Assembly (NCBI GenBank): GCA_946894095.1
Contig: OX335645.2
Coordinates: 10,563,001 to 10,627,000, forward strand
Direction: 5' to 3'
Length of the DNA: 64,000 bases
Source: Incurvaria masculella
Lineage: Eukaryota; Arthropoda; Insecta; Lepidoptera; Incurvariidae
Shown: positions 33,993 through 45,439 of the stretch, in pieces
How the letters are laid out: each line of letters opens with the position of its first letter
How positions within the stretch are numbered: the first letter of the stretch is position 1
Position numbers and translations under genes: made by a program
The notes under the pieces: model-generated
What the model saw: only the letters and a program-made list of their open reading frames with translations
Databases searched by the model: none
Told to the model about the DNA's origin: nothing

Positions 33993-34375
33993 TCAACCTC
34001 AATGGCCCAGTGGCGTGACACTTCGGCGATCGCTCTCCGAAGTTAAGCAACGCTGGGTCCGGTCTGGTCTTGGATGGGTGACCATTCGACCGTTGAGAGA
34101 GGCTGGCCGTGGTTCGGATTCCACGTTAAACTGTAGGTCCCCTTCCTTACTTACTAGGTGGTAGGGTTTATCCCGCCCGGGTTTGTACCATCGCATTGGA
34201 TGAACGATGGTCGAAGCGACAATGAAAATTGTCCGGGTTTTCCATCCAGTTCAATGTAGCCGTGCAATATAAGGAAGGTCCTGGCATGGCACCTAGTTCC
34301 CATGTGGTGTGTTGGGCTAATACCATGACAGAAGGCGTGGTATTAGCCATCCATGTCCAGTCACATAAAAAAAAA
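33993..34375 (+). mobile_element. Full-length SINE with 5S rRNA-like head
   Basis: Best complete copy. The head has GGCCCAGTGGCG, CCGAAGTTAAGCAACGCTGG and CTTGGATGGGTGACC. The body runs from GGTTCGGATTCCACG to CCATCCAGTTCAATGTAGCC. The tail has an 11-bp hairpin (GGCTAATACCA 34315-34325, TGGTATTAGCC 34338-34348), then CCATGTCCAGTCACAT and A9. This is the SINE3-type (5S-derived) organisation. Confidence 0.9.
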
Positions 34376-34393
34376 CAAATTTAACAAAAAAAA

Positions 34394-34794
34394 TAACCGA
34401 CTTCAAAGAAAAAGCACTAAAAAGTAAAAAATAATTTTAATTTTTGTAGTTACGATTTCTGATATTTTTTGAGTCGGCGTCAGCCGGGCACGCGCTGCGC
34501 CAATCAAGAGAACCGAAATCACCGAAATCGGTTGGCGTTATATTGAGTTATTCGTCCATTTGTCGCGCACATCTTAATACAAATTTAAGACTTTTATGAT
34601 TTTCTCATGGATATCATCGTCAGAATTTAACCAAATTAAAATGGGACCACTTGGGAAGCACTAGCTATCATTTAAAAAAATTATCATCAAAATCGGTTCA
34701 CCCAGGCAAAAGTTATGAGGTCACAAACATAAAAAAAAAACAAAAAAAAACATACAGACGAATTGATAACCTCCTCCTTTTTTGAAGTCGGTTA
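34394..34794. mobile_element. MITE-like element with TAACCGACTTCAAA inverted ends
   Basis: 401 bp bounded by TAACCGACTTCAAA and TTTGAAGTCGGTTA. The interior has A-rich runs and no coding capacity. The GAAGTCGGTTA end is one I associate with a very widespread lepidopteran repeat; its class is not settled here. Confidence 0.75.
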
Positions 34795-34799
34795 AAAAA

Positions 34800-35620
34800 T
34801 AGTAGTTAAGAATTTGACCTTTACCAAACAAATATCCTATCTGGGTATGGTAAGTTCTTCTTTATCCTCCAGGCATGCCAGTTCCTCCCAAATCTGCTCC
34901 GTAAATTTGCTTAATTGAAGTATTTTTTTAAGCAATTTTTGTAAGTTAATGAGCGATTCACGTCTGGACGCGCCTTGCCTATCAGTGTGTTCCATATTTA
35001 AATTGAGTGTATGGCATCGGACACTGCATTATTGAGCAGACAGCGCTCAGTCACGGCTCGCTGTGCCGCACGCGAGACTCTGGACTTACCCCCACCAACC
35101 GGAGCGGGGTGGTCGGCGACGTAACGTAGGGAAAATAAACATACTAGTACTTTGCATAAAACAAACGGTCAAGCGTGAGCGTGTTCTCGCTTGACAGTCA
35201 TGTCGCTGGACATGAAAAAAAATCGCCTCGCCTGATTTTTTTTATTTTTTAAAGTTTTGTCTATACTCAACGCAGGCTAAGGTTAAACAATGAAAAGCTC
35301 TCTTTTAAGCCAAAAAATCATATAATATAGCGCGTCCAAGTGATTATTCGATTATGCTATTACTTGTCCATATACTTAACTAAGATTAAATCATTTTATT
35401 CAAGCTTTAACATATTCAAACAGGCTACATAAAGAATTCAAGCTTCAATACACTTCAATATTTTATTAATGAGGGTGCTAGAGAGTCGAGCTTCTTTTCC
35501 AGCAATCCATTTAGGATTAAGTCTGAAATATCCCTAAATAATTGAACAGACTCGAGGAAGAGCCACTAAGCACATAAGGGTTGAGTACGCATAAGGTCCG
35601 GCACCTTTTTACGGTCGATA
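34800..35620. other. Mixed intergenic DNA, nothing recognised
   Basis: A GC-richer stretch at 34960-35130 has no visible coding or RNA feature. An inverted pair AAGCGTGAGCG / CTCGCTT lies at 35171-35193. The rest is AT-rich. Confidence 0.4.
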
Positions 35621-35629
35621 AAAATAATA

Positions 35630-35735
35630 AGTCGCCTCCTCCCACCGCCTCCGCCTGCCCTCGCGCCCCCGCCCCCCCGCCCCACCTCCGCCCCGCCCGC
35701 CCCACCTCCGCCCCGCCCGCCCGCCGGACAGCGGT
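35630..35735. other. GC-rich island with tandem CCGCCCCGCCCGCCCCACCT units
   Basis: C-rich block in which a ~19-bp unit (CCACCTCCGCCCCGCCCGC) occurs twice in tandem at 35681-35719. It is a potential i-motif/G-quadruplex region. The 97-codon frame across it is low-complexity. Confidence 0.5.
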
Positions 35736-35739
35736 CATT

Positions 35740-36335
35740 TTTCCTCACAAGTTTTCAATCTACTTTCCTTTGTTCGCGCGGTCCGCACTGTGTTTCACTG
35801 CAATAACGACTCGAATTTGGGTTATATGGTATGTATTACATTTCCCGGTAGGAATTAGGAAAAAATATATATAATATTATAGTATGTTGTTGTGTTATCT
35901 TTGTATGATGTTTGAGGTTATGGAAGTTCTGAGGGAGACAACATTAAACTGAGCATTTGAAGGTCACATTTCCAGAAGGTTATTCTTTAATTTGTTGCAT
36001 GCATGGGTTTATTTTTGGAGCACTTTCAATATCTAAAACTTGCAGTGTTTATTTTATATTACTTCTTATTTCAATGAGCAGCAATTTAAATCACGCGTGC
36101 TAATCAAACCAACTTTCCCAATTTACACCGATCGAGAATAAATACATTACTTAAAATGTAATGTACCTATTCCAACTAAAGTACCCAGAAAATCTTTAAC
36201 CGAGCTTTAAGCTTATAAAAGCTCCGGCGCTAATGGCCGGATACCGGAAATTGCGCTCTCATATATCTCCCGACAGATTTATGAAAGTACCCACACATGA
36301 AGGCATTGTCTCACAGTTGTCACGCACACACGGGC
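35740..36335. other. AT-rich intergenic DNA, nothing recognised
   Basis: No gene or repeat family identified. Confidence 0.4.
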
Positions 36336-36339
36336 AGGC

Positions 36340-36445
36340 GAGCCTCTACGTGCACACAGTCTCCCGTCGCCTCCACCCCAGCGCGGGGCGGCGGAGCCTC
36401 CACCCCCCCCCCCCCCCCCCCCGCCCACGCCGCAGCCGCGCACCG
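36340..36445. other. GC-rich island with a 20-C homopolymer
   Basis: 36403-36422 is an uninterrupted run of 20 C, flanked by CGGCGGAGCC and CCCACGCCGC. Long C runs are assembly-sensitive; the exact length should be treated with caution. Confidence 0.7.
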
Positions 36446-36449
36446 ACCC

Positions 36450-37475
36450 CACTTCAGCGCAATCTTATAGAGATTGTTTTTATTATACTAAACGACAATA
36501 CATTTTAAAAGATAAGACCTTGCTATCTCGCCCTTACATTTACGTTATTGCAGTACATTCGGGCTGATTTCGGATTGATTTATGCCGAGTCGAAAACTCC
36601 ATTTCGATTTCAGTCTATGCACATATTAAAAATTAACATCTTCTAATAATAGAAACTACTAATGGAAACGCTGCAATTACATGCGCAAATAAAACTCGCA
36701 ACAATAACTGTAAATTATAAAATTGCAATCGGTTTATCAGCTTTTCAAAAAGATACATCAACTGATCATGTTGTACTATAGAATATGATGCGTTTCCATA
36801 GAGCTCAGTTGTCTTGTTCGCTGGGAGAGGTTCCCGCCGGGAGCTGGGGCGAGCAATGGTGGTAGTGCGGATAATCCTGCGTCCAGTCGCCGAGGCTCTC
36901 ACGCGCCTCCTGCAGATATGACGCCGCCGCCGTGATTGTCTTTCTGTGTCGTGTTTAATGCATTCGCCGACGATCTCGCATGCATATTTAACACGAAAAG
37001 GGTGAGCGCATATGTGTGCAGTTGTTTGCTTGCCTACGCTTTAAACTTCGGCATTCTCTTCTATTAACGTTTCAACCTATCATTCTCTAACTCAAGTAAA
37101 AAAAATGTGAGTTTACAGACTATGTGAATATTTTGTTTTACGCAACAGGTGTATGAATTGACAAATCATATTAAAGAAGATTGTAGGGGAATTTTCTTGT
37201 TTTTTTAAGCGCCACATGGCAGCACTCAGAGGACGTCGAACTAAAGAACGTGCTGGACCTCTCTGGTAGTCCCGCAATATTATATCTGCGGCCAGTTGTT
37301 TTTTTAGGACCTTTAATCTGGCGCTTCCATTGTATCCGAAGCGGCGTCCTACGGACACGTAGAGCCCATTGTGACGCGGAAAATACATCTTCCGAGGCGC
37401 TTCTTATATGAGCATTACGAGTGCTTTCTAAATAATCTAAGTCCAGTCGAAGAGGGAGTATTGTATTGACACAGG
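36450..37475. other. Mixed intergenic DNA, no gene seen
   Basis: No exon is identified. 36830-36960 and 37205-37400 are of balanced composition and could be conserved noncoding sequence. Confidence 0.35.
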
Positions 37476-37479
37476 AGAG

Positions 37480-37740
37480 TGGTGGCCGCCGGAGTATAAT
37501 GCCCGCGGTTCGTGTGCGCGCGTCCGGACGGCGGCGCCGCGCGTCGGTGTGCGAGCTAAGTTGATAGAATAAGCAAGTCGCTCGGCTCGGGGCCGAGAGT
37601 GGACTCCCCCGTCCCGCACCCCCGCACACCCGCACACCCCCCGCTCCGGACATCTCACAAGACTGGACACCTCCCTCCCCCCGCCCCGCCGACATCCCCC
37701 CCTCGTCCCGGCCCTCGCAGTGGCGTGCGCTTCGCTCCTC
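37480..37740. other. GC-rich noncoding island
   Basis: CpG-rich with CACCCGCACACCC-type runs. The 195-codon minus frame that crosses it (37171-37758) is accompanied by a second open frame on the same strand and has no recognisable domain; I do not call it a gene. Confidence 0.45.
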
Positions 37741-37744
37741 GTTA

Positions 37745-38485
37745 GCGACGACTTGCATTTACAACTTTGTAGAATATTTCATAAAACTGACGTCTGGATA
37801 AACCAAAAACCAATTGACTGCAAATTAATGTGCATTGTTTGAATCTTGATCTTATAGTAATTGGCGGTAAAAAGCTGTCGTGAAGGCAGCGGAAATCGAA
37901 GATTTGATAATTTTTAGAAATGTATTCATTTTCCAATTTTGAGGTGCAATTTTGCACGGCGACTGCCATTTAACTAGCGAAATAGTCTTTCAGGCTAACG
38001 GTTGCCTAAATCTAAAAGTGATTAGATTTTTATCAAAACAGTCTTTATTGTTTGGTAAATATCTGTATTTTTCAGTAAAAAAATCTAATATGAAAGTAAA
38101 AACTGGTATAGTAAAAAAAATTAAACAAGCAAATGTAGATTTTGACAATATATTTTAGAATCCAAAATTTCAAAAACCTAGTAAAACATTTAGAGCATGT
38201 AAACAGTTATCACCCTTAAATAGGGAATGATAAGGGACTCTCTTAATTCTTTAATATTGTTTTGTTGCTTCACTTATATTCCTCGCTCACGTCCGAGCCG
38301 TCTTCACTCACGTTTCCCACTGTTCGCCTGCCGCCCACGTAGATAGAACGAGCTCGCCGAACCTACGAGGATCCTCGTAGTAGGTACACCTTGTAAGGTA
38401 CCCTACGTAGAGCCGAATGGTAGTACAGCCGGCCGCGGTGGAAGTAGAGGTCCAACATTGTCGCTAATATGATTTACCCGCACAG
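37745..38485. other. AT-rich intergenic DNA, nothing recognised
   Basis: AT-rich to 38280, then balanced DNA with CCTACGAGGATCCTCGTAG, a near-perfect palindrome at 38360-38380. Confidence 0.4.
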
Positions 38486-38489
38486 CGCT

Positions 38490-38645
38490 CTCGGCCTGGA
38501 GCTTCCCCCTCACCCTCCACCCAGCCGCAGCCCCCTCACCACCCCTCCGCCGCGACCCCTCCACGAGTCCGCTTCGCCTGCCTGCAGGACATCACAGGAG
38601 CGTGCTCGGTACGCACGGCTGCAATCACACGACAACCGCACGCTT
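38490..38645. other. C-rich island
   Basis: C-rich strand-asymmetric block (CCCCTCACCCTCCACCC and similar). No coding support. Confidence 0.4.
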
Positions 38646-38820
38646 CATGTGCAAGCTCTATGTTCGCTCGTAACTCGGGAACCTCTGAACCAATTTCTCT
38701 ACATCCGCTCTTGCATTGTAATCGTCGTTTCTACGTATCTTTTTATTCTCCATCTATGTTAGCAGATATAAAGTGAAAACGGTGCCAATCTTAGACAAAA
38801 AATTACAACTTTAAACATTT

Positions 38821-38896
38821 TACGGCTTTTCACGCGGCGGGAAGAGACATTCTCCGACGTTTCTGAATGTCTCCTCCCGCCGCGTGAAAAGCCGTA
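38821..38896. mobile_element. 76-bp near-perfect hairpin with 6-bp target duplication
   Basis: Arms 38821-38852 and 38865-38896 pair at 31 of 32 positions around a 12-base loop; the stem starts TACGGCTTTTCACGCGGCGG. ACATTT directly flanks both sides (38815-38820, 38897-38902), as expected for an inserted foldback element. The GC-rich stem contrasts with AT-rich surroundings. A microRNA precursor is an alternative, but the near-perfect pairing and flanking repeat favour a mobile element. Confidence 0.8.
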
Positions 38897-38904
38897 ACAT
38901 TTTT

Positions 38905-40555
38905 CAAACATGTTTAACAACCGCGGTAATCTCAAAAGTATCATAAATATTTTACAAGTCTAATTAAATAAAACATATAGAGCGTTTTTTAAACAGGAGT
39001 AAGCATATAAGTGTGCTCACTTATACTTTTCAACAAGTATTTTGTACCTATAGATAACAAAGTGACTGTGAGCCATTTCTTTGGGTTGCATAACCAAAAA
39101 CTTTCTAAATAGTTTCGCCAGCCTTTGCAAGCCGAAGAATGCTGGCTTATGTGTTTTATTTGAACACACAAACTTGTCTTGCTCGCATAACTTTAATACC
39201 AATGTACGGTTTACAAAACAAAGAGTGTGAAACAGAAAACTATTTAGAATTACTAGTGAATGTCTCGTATTTTTGAACACATGATATTATATGATATTTA
39301 ACATTACCAAAGGCAATGGAAATAAAACATATAAAGACGTGTCAAACAGGGCCATGATATGAAATTAAATATGCTCAAAACTAACAAATAACAGTCGTTT
39401 TTTTGAAAAAAAAATAATGCTTTTAACAAAATTGTAAAAATTCTGTATATTCTTTAAAGTTAAATTAATAAATTTCACAAACAAAAAAATACAACGCTTA
39501 GGTTTTTTTTGTTGCAATAAATGGAGTGGTATAATTCGAGGAATATTACCATAAAGTGACATAGTATAGTTACCTACTGATGAGTACTAATTATGCCAGC
39601 ATCAATAGTTTATAAAATTTCCTAAACTGTACAATTAGAATAATAAAAAACTGCGAGTCGTATGAAGGTTTCGATCGGATTAAATGTTTGAAGATTTTTT
39701 GTGGTGGCCGTAGGGGAGTCTACGGCAAACTCCACGTAAAAGTTATGTTGAAATACTTTCAGCGGCGCAACGAAGCTAGTATGAGTGGATTTACAATAAA
39801 TATACTTAAACAAAAGGAATTCCGCGGATAAACAGCTCTATGGGAAGAGTATTCGCTTTGTGCCCAAAACTTTCCTGCTAGCAGATACCGAATGGTTGTG
39901 GTTTGGGGTGATTTAGTTTCGAGAATATAACAGTTTTTAAATTAATTTTAACAGAGATTATAATGTGAATATTCAGAATGATTTTATATATAAAGAATCT
40001 TATATAATATTTCGTATTTTTTAAAAGAGTTTTATATTACTAAAATATATTCAAATTTCAAAAATCAGTTCTTTAATAATAATCGTTGCTTTAACAGTTT
40101 CTTTATCTATCCTATTATATATAATAATACAATATTGTATTTAAATAATGGGTGATTCCGTCCAATTGAGGGTGTTGTTTCATTCTGCAACTACAAAACT
40201 AGTACAGTTTCTTGCAAAGGTTTTTTTTAAATATATGTTCCAGGTGCAGAAATTGCCAATTTATTCTTACACACATGCATAGAAAGGGTCAAACATAAAA
40301 ATACACGAATGCTTTTAGTATTATATATTTATTTGCTTTCACCTACTAGAATAACGGTAAAGCATACAAATACGAAGAGTCCGTAACAATCAAAATTTGC
40401 TTTCATTAACAAATTATTTTGAAATTAAAATATCTGGAGTTCAAGTAAAGGTAACAATTGTATAATATCTAAGTAATAACTAAATGTAGACATTACAGAG
40501 ATAGAGTATAGAAATTTATTTTTTCAGAATTCCGGTATTTCAGATAAATATCAGC
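38905..40555. other. AT-rich intergenic DNA, no gene seen
   Basis: About 1.6 kb of AT-rich sequence. Minus-strand frames of 60-87 codons are chance frames. No RNA gene or repeat recognised. Confidence 0.4.
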
Positions 40556-40559
40556 GGAA

Positions 40560-40720
40560 GGTAAGCGGTTAGAGAGGGGTTGCGTCGCCGGAAGCGGCCG
40601 CGATCGTCGCGCCACCTGCAGTCGCGCCATATAATTGAAACTTCAAAAATGGCGACGTCTGCTCGCGGCAGATCCCTCAATACTTCCGCTCCGCCGCATC
40701 TCATCCACCGTCTCTATTTC
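40560..40720. other. GC-rich noncoding island
   Basis: CpG-rich patch with GGAAGCGGCCGCGATCGTCG and an embedded AAAATGGCG (YY1/Pho-like GCCAT core). The frame across it is Arg/Ser-rich with no domain. Confidence 0.4.
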
Positions 40721-41049
40721 CTATTTATTTTGTCTTCCGCCTCGTCTCGGATCTGTCTTCTATCGGTTCTCTGCACGCGCACAGGCTATTGTTATTTTAT
40801 AGCAGTATTATATCGCTATCGATTCTGGAAGAGCCTATATACCAGCTGCCTCGTGGAATCCCGACAAATACGGTTTTTGATCCTTAAGTATTAACGCATG
40901 TGTTTTTTTACTTAAAACAAAGACATTTAACATATAACTGTATTTCATGCAACTATTTGAGCGAGTGTCATAATACAATGGGCTATGTGTCGAGATAAAT
41001 GGAATGTATTTTCGGTTTGGTTTAAAATCAGAAACTTATGAGTCGTGTT

Positions 41050-41695
41050 CACTACGTATAATATTCACAACGTATAATAGTATTTTTTTCCAAAAAATGA
41101 TAACCATGCATATCGTGTAATATTCACAACGTATAATGTTATACGTTGTGCATGAATAAAGTTTAAAAATAAAATAAACTCTTTGCATCATGCAGAACGT
41201 ATAATAGTCACAACGTATAATATTCCTAACATGAATTCACAAAAAAAGAAAACCATGCAGAACGTATAATATCCCAAGACGCACTGCATAAAGCGCCCTA
41301 ATGACGATACATTTAAAGCTGAAATTGCTACGAATCGATATTTGCTACAATTTCGAAAATAAAAAATTACCACTTTACGCTAATTGAGACGGTCGATACG
41401 TCACGTGCGAGTATACGCTTTAAAAGTATATACATAAGGGCGCTTATCGTATGAAAAGTTTTTGGATTATATGATTTGCATGGTTTTCTTTTTTTGTTAA
41501 ATAAAGATCATAATATTATACGTTGCGACTATTATACGTTATGCATGGAGAAATATGTAATTTTATTTTTTAAACTTCTTCATGCACTACGTATAAAATT
41601 ATACGATCTGCCGATTATACGTTGTGCATGGTTTTAAAATTTTGTTAAAATATGACATTATACGATCTGCATATTAGACGTTCTGCCGTTCCCCC
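41050..41695. mobile_element. Large foldback element with an ACGTATAAT array
   Basis: Two arms of about 250-300 bp are imperfect reverse complements. The 9-mer ACGTATAAT occurs six times on the left arm (near 41054, 41070, 41129, 41197, 41213, 41259) and its complement ATTATACGT three times on the right (near 41515, 41531, 41614), with several one-base variants. CCATGCA/TGCATGG boxes and an AAAAAAAGAAAACCATGCA block recur in mirror positions. The middle (about 41290-41450) is unique. No coding capacity. The family is not recognised. Confidence 0.75.
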
Positions 41696-41944
41696 AAACT
41701 TATGTAGATCACAACAAATATTTGTCAAATATTTCAAATTTAGTTTAAAGCTGTATTTTTACAATCCATGGAGTGTAATTGTATTTTTTGCGTATTACTG
41801 ATTGATTTTCTTGCATACCCATTGAAAAAAAATAAACATAGGTCAAAAGCTTAATATTAGGTTTTCTTTTGTCTTTATAAAAATATTTATTATGATAAAT
41901 AGTAAAAAAACAACACAATTATAATTATTAAAGATGTTATAAAT

Positions 41945-42871
41945 AAAAGTAGGGTTCCATCGGAGCAATGACAATTGTCCCGATGATTGACGCAGCGTTC
42001 CCTCGCTGAATAGCCAGGCTAATCCTTTGCCTGAGGTAGCTCTGGGCACGGTAGTCTCTAGATGCCTTTATTAAAAGAGTGCCCAGTTCTTTAATTAATT
42101 ATTTGGCGTCTGAACTCCGTACGTCCAGAGTTTACAGAGCAAAAGCTACGAGCTCATAAGTTGCTTGCACGTTCTTAAATTTCTTCTGGTTTGCGAGTTC
42201 TGCTTTTGCTGCTGCAAAACCGGCCGCACGAGGAGAGCCCTCCAAATGACTCGGAGCTAAGGTATCCGCACACGTCGCATCCCAAATCATAACTCTCCCT
42301 CGCTTCCACGGAAAAAGGGTAACACCATCCGGTCTTTTACCATCGTCCCTATACATTCTGACTGTTTCCAGTTTACTCGCAATGTTCGCGGAAGCAAGGG
42401 ACCGCTTTATAATCTCGTTTATGTTGTCGTGGCGAGAAGCCTGCTGGCACTCCTGGCACAGGAGAGGACATGGTGCCCAAGCTCACCCACCAAAGCACCG
42501 CAGATACATGTGTGTGGTTCACAAATTTTGACTCCGAAATGGAGACAGAAAGCGATCCGTAAACTATCCTTATCAAGTAAAGTGCCCAGATATGGGGACG
42601 GATAAGCTTGTAGGTCCGCACCGGATTTCGACTTCGAAGCCGCCAGGAACCGTGCTGGATCAGAAGATTTAAAGAGCTGCGTGTGTCTACAACCGACGGT
42701 TGGTCCCATGCCTATATACATGACCTGTGCATCACCTAGTGATAGGCTAAGAATAGTACTGATACAAAAAGGCCGGCAATGACATATCCTTTCAATTCGA
42801 ATACCGGAACAACCAGATCTTACAAGAAGTGTTATTTTCCACCAGGCCTGGAAATCTGCTGTCAGATTCAT
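41945..42871 (-). pseudogene. Broken reverse-transcriptase-associated retroelement coding remnant
   Basis: Read on the minus strand, three open pieces follow one another. From 42871 to 42419 the frame ends with LRIAFCLHFGVKICEPHTC, ICGALVGELGHHVLSC and a downstream frameshift. At 42356-42132 it reads DDGKRPDGVTLFPWKRGR, WDATCADTLAPSHL and AAKAELANQKKFKN. At about 42100-41960 it reads RAQSYLRQRISLAIQRGN. This series of motifs is one I know from the region after the reverse transcriptase domain in retroelement proteins of many invertebrates; I do not know its formal clade name. The catalytic domain itself is absent here, and frameshifts and a stop mark it as dead. Confidence 0.65.
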
Positions 42872-42889
42872 GTTAAGAATTTTATTAAT

Positions 42890-43605
42890 GCTTTTTTTTT
42901 AAATTAAATCGAGTCTAGAATTTCTTTCGATGTATACATGCATAAAGGGCTGGTATAAATGTTAGTAAAAAACAATGTCTTATAAGATAAAAAAGCCATA
43001 TCAAATAAATTTCACTTTTCTGTAAAATGATTTTGTCAAATGTGTATGGGATTAGGGGGGGATCCGAGGAGAACAAGGTCATCACTGTTAGTGAATTGGA
43101 TATCTAGTTCAATCGAACATATAGTATTTCTTATTTCTTCTTTTCTGATTGTCTTTCCTTTTTTTTTCTTAATACTGCTCAGTTTTGATATTAGAAAATG
43201 TTTAGTTGAAATATAGTATAATAGATTTAACATATATTATTAAATTTAATATACTCTAACGTACTAAGCAAGAACGACGCTTATTCCATGGAATGTTATA
43301 CATATGTATCTAGGTATAATCAACGGTGACGTGTACTCTATGTATTAAAACTAACCATATTCGAATATAAATATTTCCATATATCCTCTGGTATATAAAT
43401 TAACTATGACAATCATTTACGACGCACTTCTCTCGTCATTCCATATACGGTACACCAAGTTTATATTATGTAAATATTAGTTTAACAATCAACTTTCCGC
43501 CGCTACTCCACAAAGGAAGCACTAAGACTAACATTCCAGATATGAAAATAAAGAAAATAAGCTCTCTACAACCTCTCCTCCAATCATGCACCTCGCTTTT
43601 ATTAC
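42890..43605. other. AT-rich intergenic DNA, nothing recognised
   Basis: No gene or known repeat family seen. Confidence 0.4.
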
Positions 43606-43609
43606 ATCC

Positions 43610-43805
43610 ATAAATTCATCATATCGCCGCGGCCGCCGCCGCTCGCCATTGGTCGAGCGAGCGAGATGGCGGTCACAGCATACCTCTCTCTCGCACCTCC
43701 TTCATATTAATATTGAATTTTTCTAGACCCCCTTTCACCACCCGCCGAGCTGCTCCCTCGCGCGCCCGCCCGCGCCCGCCCGCCCTGGCCTGGGCGGCAG
43801 TGCCC
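43610..43805. other. CpG-rich island with CCAAT box
   Basis: CGCGGCCGCCGCCGCTCGCC near 43628 is followed by ATTGGTC (inverted CCAAT) and GAGCGAGCGAG. A second GC block covers 43740-43800. This is promoter-like in composition, but no transcript can be inferred. Confidence 0.45.
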
Positions 43806-43809
43806 CCGT

Positions 43810-45315
43810 ATTGTTGTTATCTTTAATGTTGTGGAAAACGCGTTTTCTTGTGTCGTTAACTTTTATATTGCTGATACTTTTACGCTCTTGATACATAAGT
43901 TACAGGATGGAGGCACTATATATTTGTATGTATTATTACTATTGCCGATCTTGTTTTTAAAATTATGTTGTTGTTTTTGTCTTAGCTACATTTCAAAATT
44001 TAGCTTATGTTTTATCATATTAAATCAAGGACTCCTACAAATAATTTGTAACATTATATTCTCTAATACCGCTTTGGAGATTTTACTTTTTCTTTTAAAG
44101 GTTACATTTAAAACTCCCCCCTTGACACAAAATGAGGTAAACAAATGGGATACGACGTGAGATTAATGTGTGTCTAACGAGAAAAGGTCCCCTCTTCTTA
44201 CGAACCGTTTCACTTTTTGTTCCTGCCCATTTTAATGTTTACCGCAAAAGTAAAACCAATTTTTTTGTGATGTGATCTATATATATGATTGAGTCAAATT
44301 TATTTAAGTTTTTTCTTTAGAGCGACTTATGGCGTACACCAGGCCCTCACCAAAGAAGTGTTCCACATGAGATTTCGAACTTTCCTGATGGCCGCTCTTC
44401 ATCTCATTTACTTTTGAAGTTTGTGCTTGGGTGAAATATCTTGTCTATAATAATATAATGTAATCTATGAATTTACCACACTTAGTCGGTAAATACCAAA
44501 CATCACCTTGAGGTTCTCCGGCGTTAGTTTAAAATCATAGCAGTGAAGATAAGTAATGTTCCTCCGTTTCGCAAAATCTAAATTATAGTATTCAACCACA
44601 TTATTTTATAGTTGAAATCGTTTTCGTTTTCAATTAATCTCACATATTTTCTTGAAATAAGCATATAATACAGATAATTTACATTTGTATAGTAAAATTC
44701 TAACTGCAAAACAATTCGTTTACTTGTCATATCGTAGTCGTTAAGTATTAGATTTCGAATAATTAGCTTTTGTCAAGACTCTGATAATGCGTACTCTTCT
44801 CCTGTATGTGTGTATGTAGGTACATATCATTTAAATTGATAAAACTTAATAGATACTCGTACATTTATTTCCTTCATTATTAAATGACACAAAACCTTAA
44901 CCGCTATGTTAATCTGTTTCGTCAATATTTCTTCATTCATTCGCTCCACATGTCCAAACGGTCCTATAATACCCTTCTCTACGTGTTATTTCAGTTAAAA
45001 ATTATTTCTGAATTTGTAAAAGATTGCAACTAAGAGAAGATATTGCGAGAGCTTCCATCAAAAAGTGAATAATGGCGGAGAAAAGTCAAGATCGGAGGGC
45101 GCGGGGGTTCATTTCGTGATTAATTAACCCCTTTGTTAGGGGATGTCGTCGTCTCGCCAGTCAACTCCTTTTGTTTCCAACCTCTACATTATTTATCATA
45201 TTAAATGTGATCCTTTTGCTCGCGTCAATACGCCGTGCATAAAATTCTATAATTTATAAGCATGGAAAAAAAATTCTATGAAAAATATATATTTTTATTT
45301 CTATGCAAACTAAAC
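43810..45315. other. AT-rich intergenic DNA, no gene seen
   Basis: No exon or repeat recognised. 44320-44410 and 45060-45130 are of balanced composition. Confidence 0.4.
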
Positions 45316-45319
45316 ATTA

Positions 45320-45431
45320 TCAGTCGTATTCAGAGGGAACTACTGGAGCACCGGACTAACCATACAGAATGATATTTAGTCCGGCAATAATCCCCGTACT
45401 TAAGTTAGTCCGTCCACTCTGAATACTACTG
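45320..45431. mobile_element. 112-bp MITE with CAGTCGTATTCAGAG ends, TA target
   Basis: Left end CAGTCGTATTCAGAGGG and right end (complement) CAGTAGTATTCAGAGTGG form an inverted repeat. TA lies at 45318-45319 and 45432-45433. Internal CCGGACTAA/TTAGTCCGG also pair. A second copy is at 52702. Confidence 0.8.
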
Positions 45432-45439
45432 TAGGTCTG

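Noticed and set aside
37171..37758. A 195-codon minus-strand protein
   Set aside because: The frame lies over a GC-rich island with another open frame overlapping it, Arg/Gly/Ser-rich composition and no recognisable domain.
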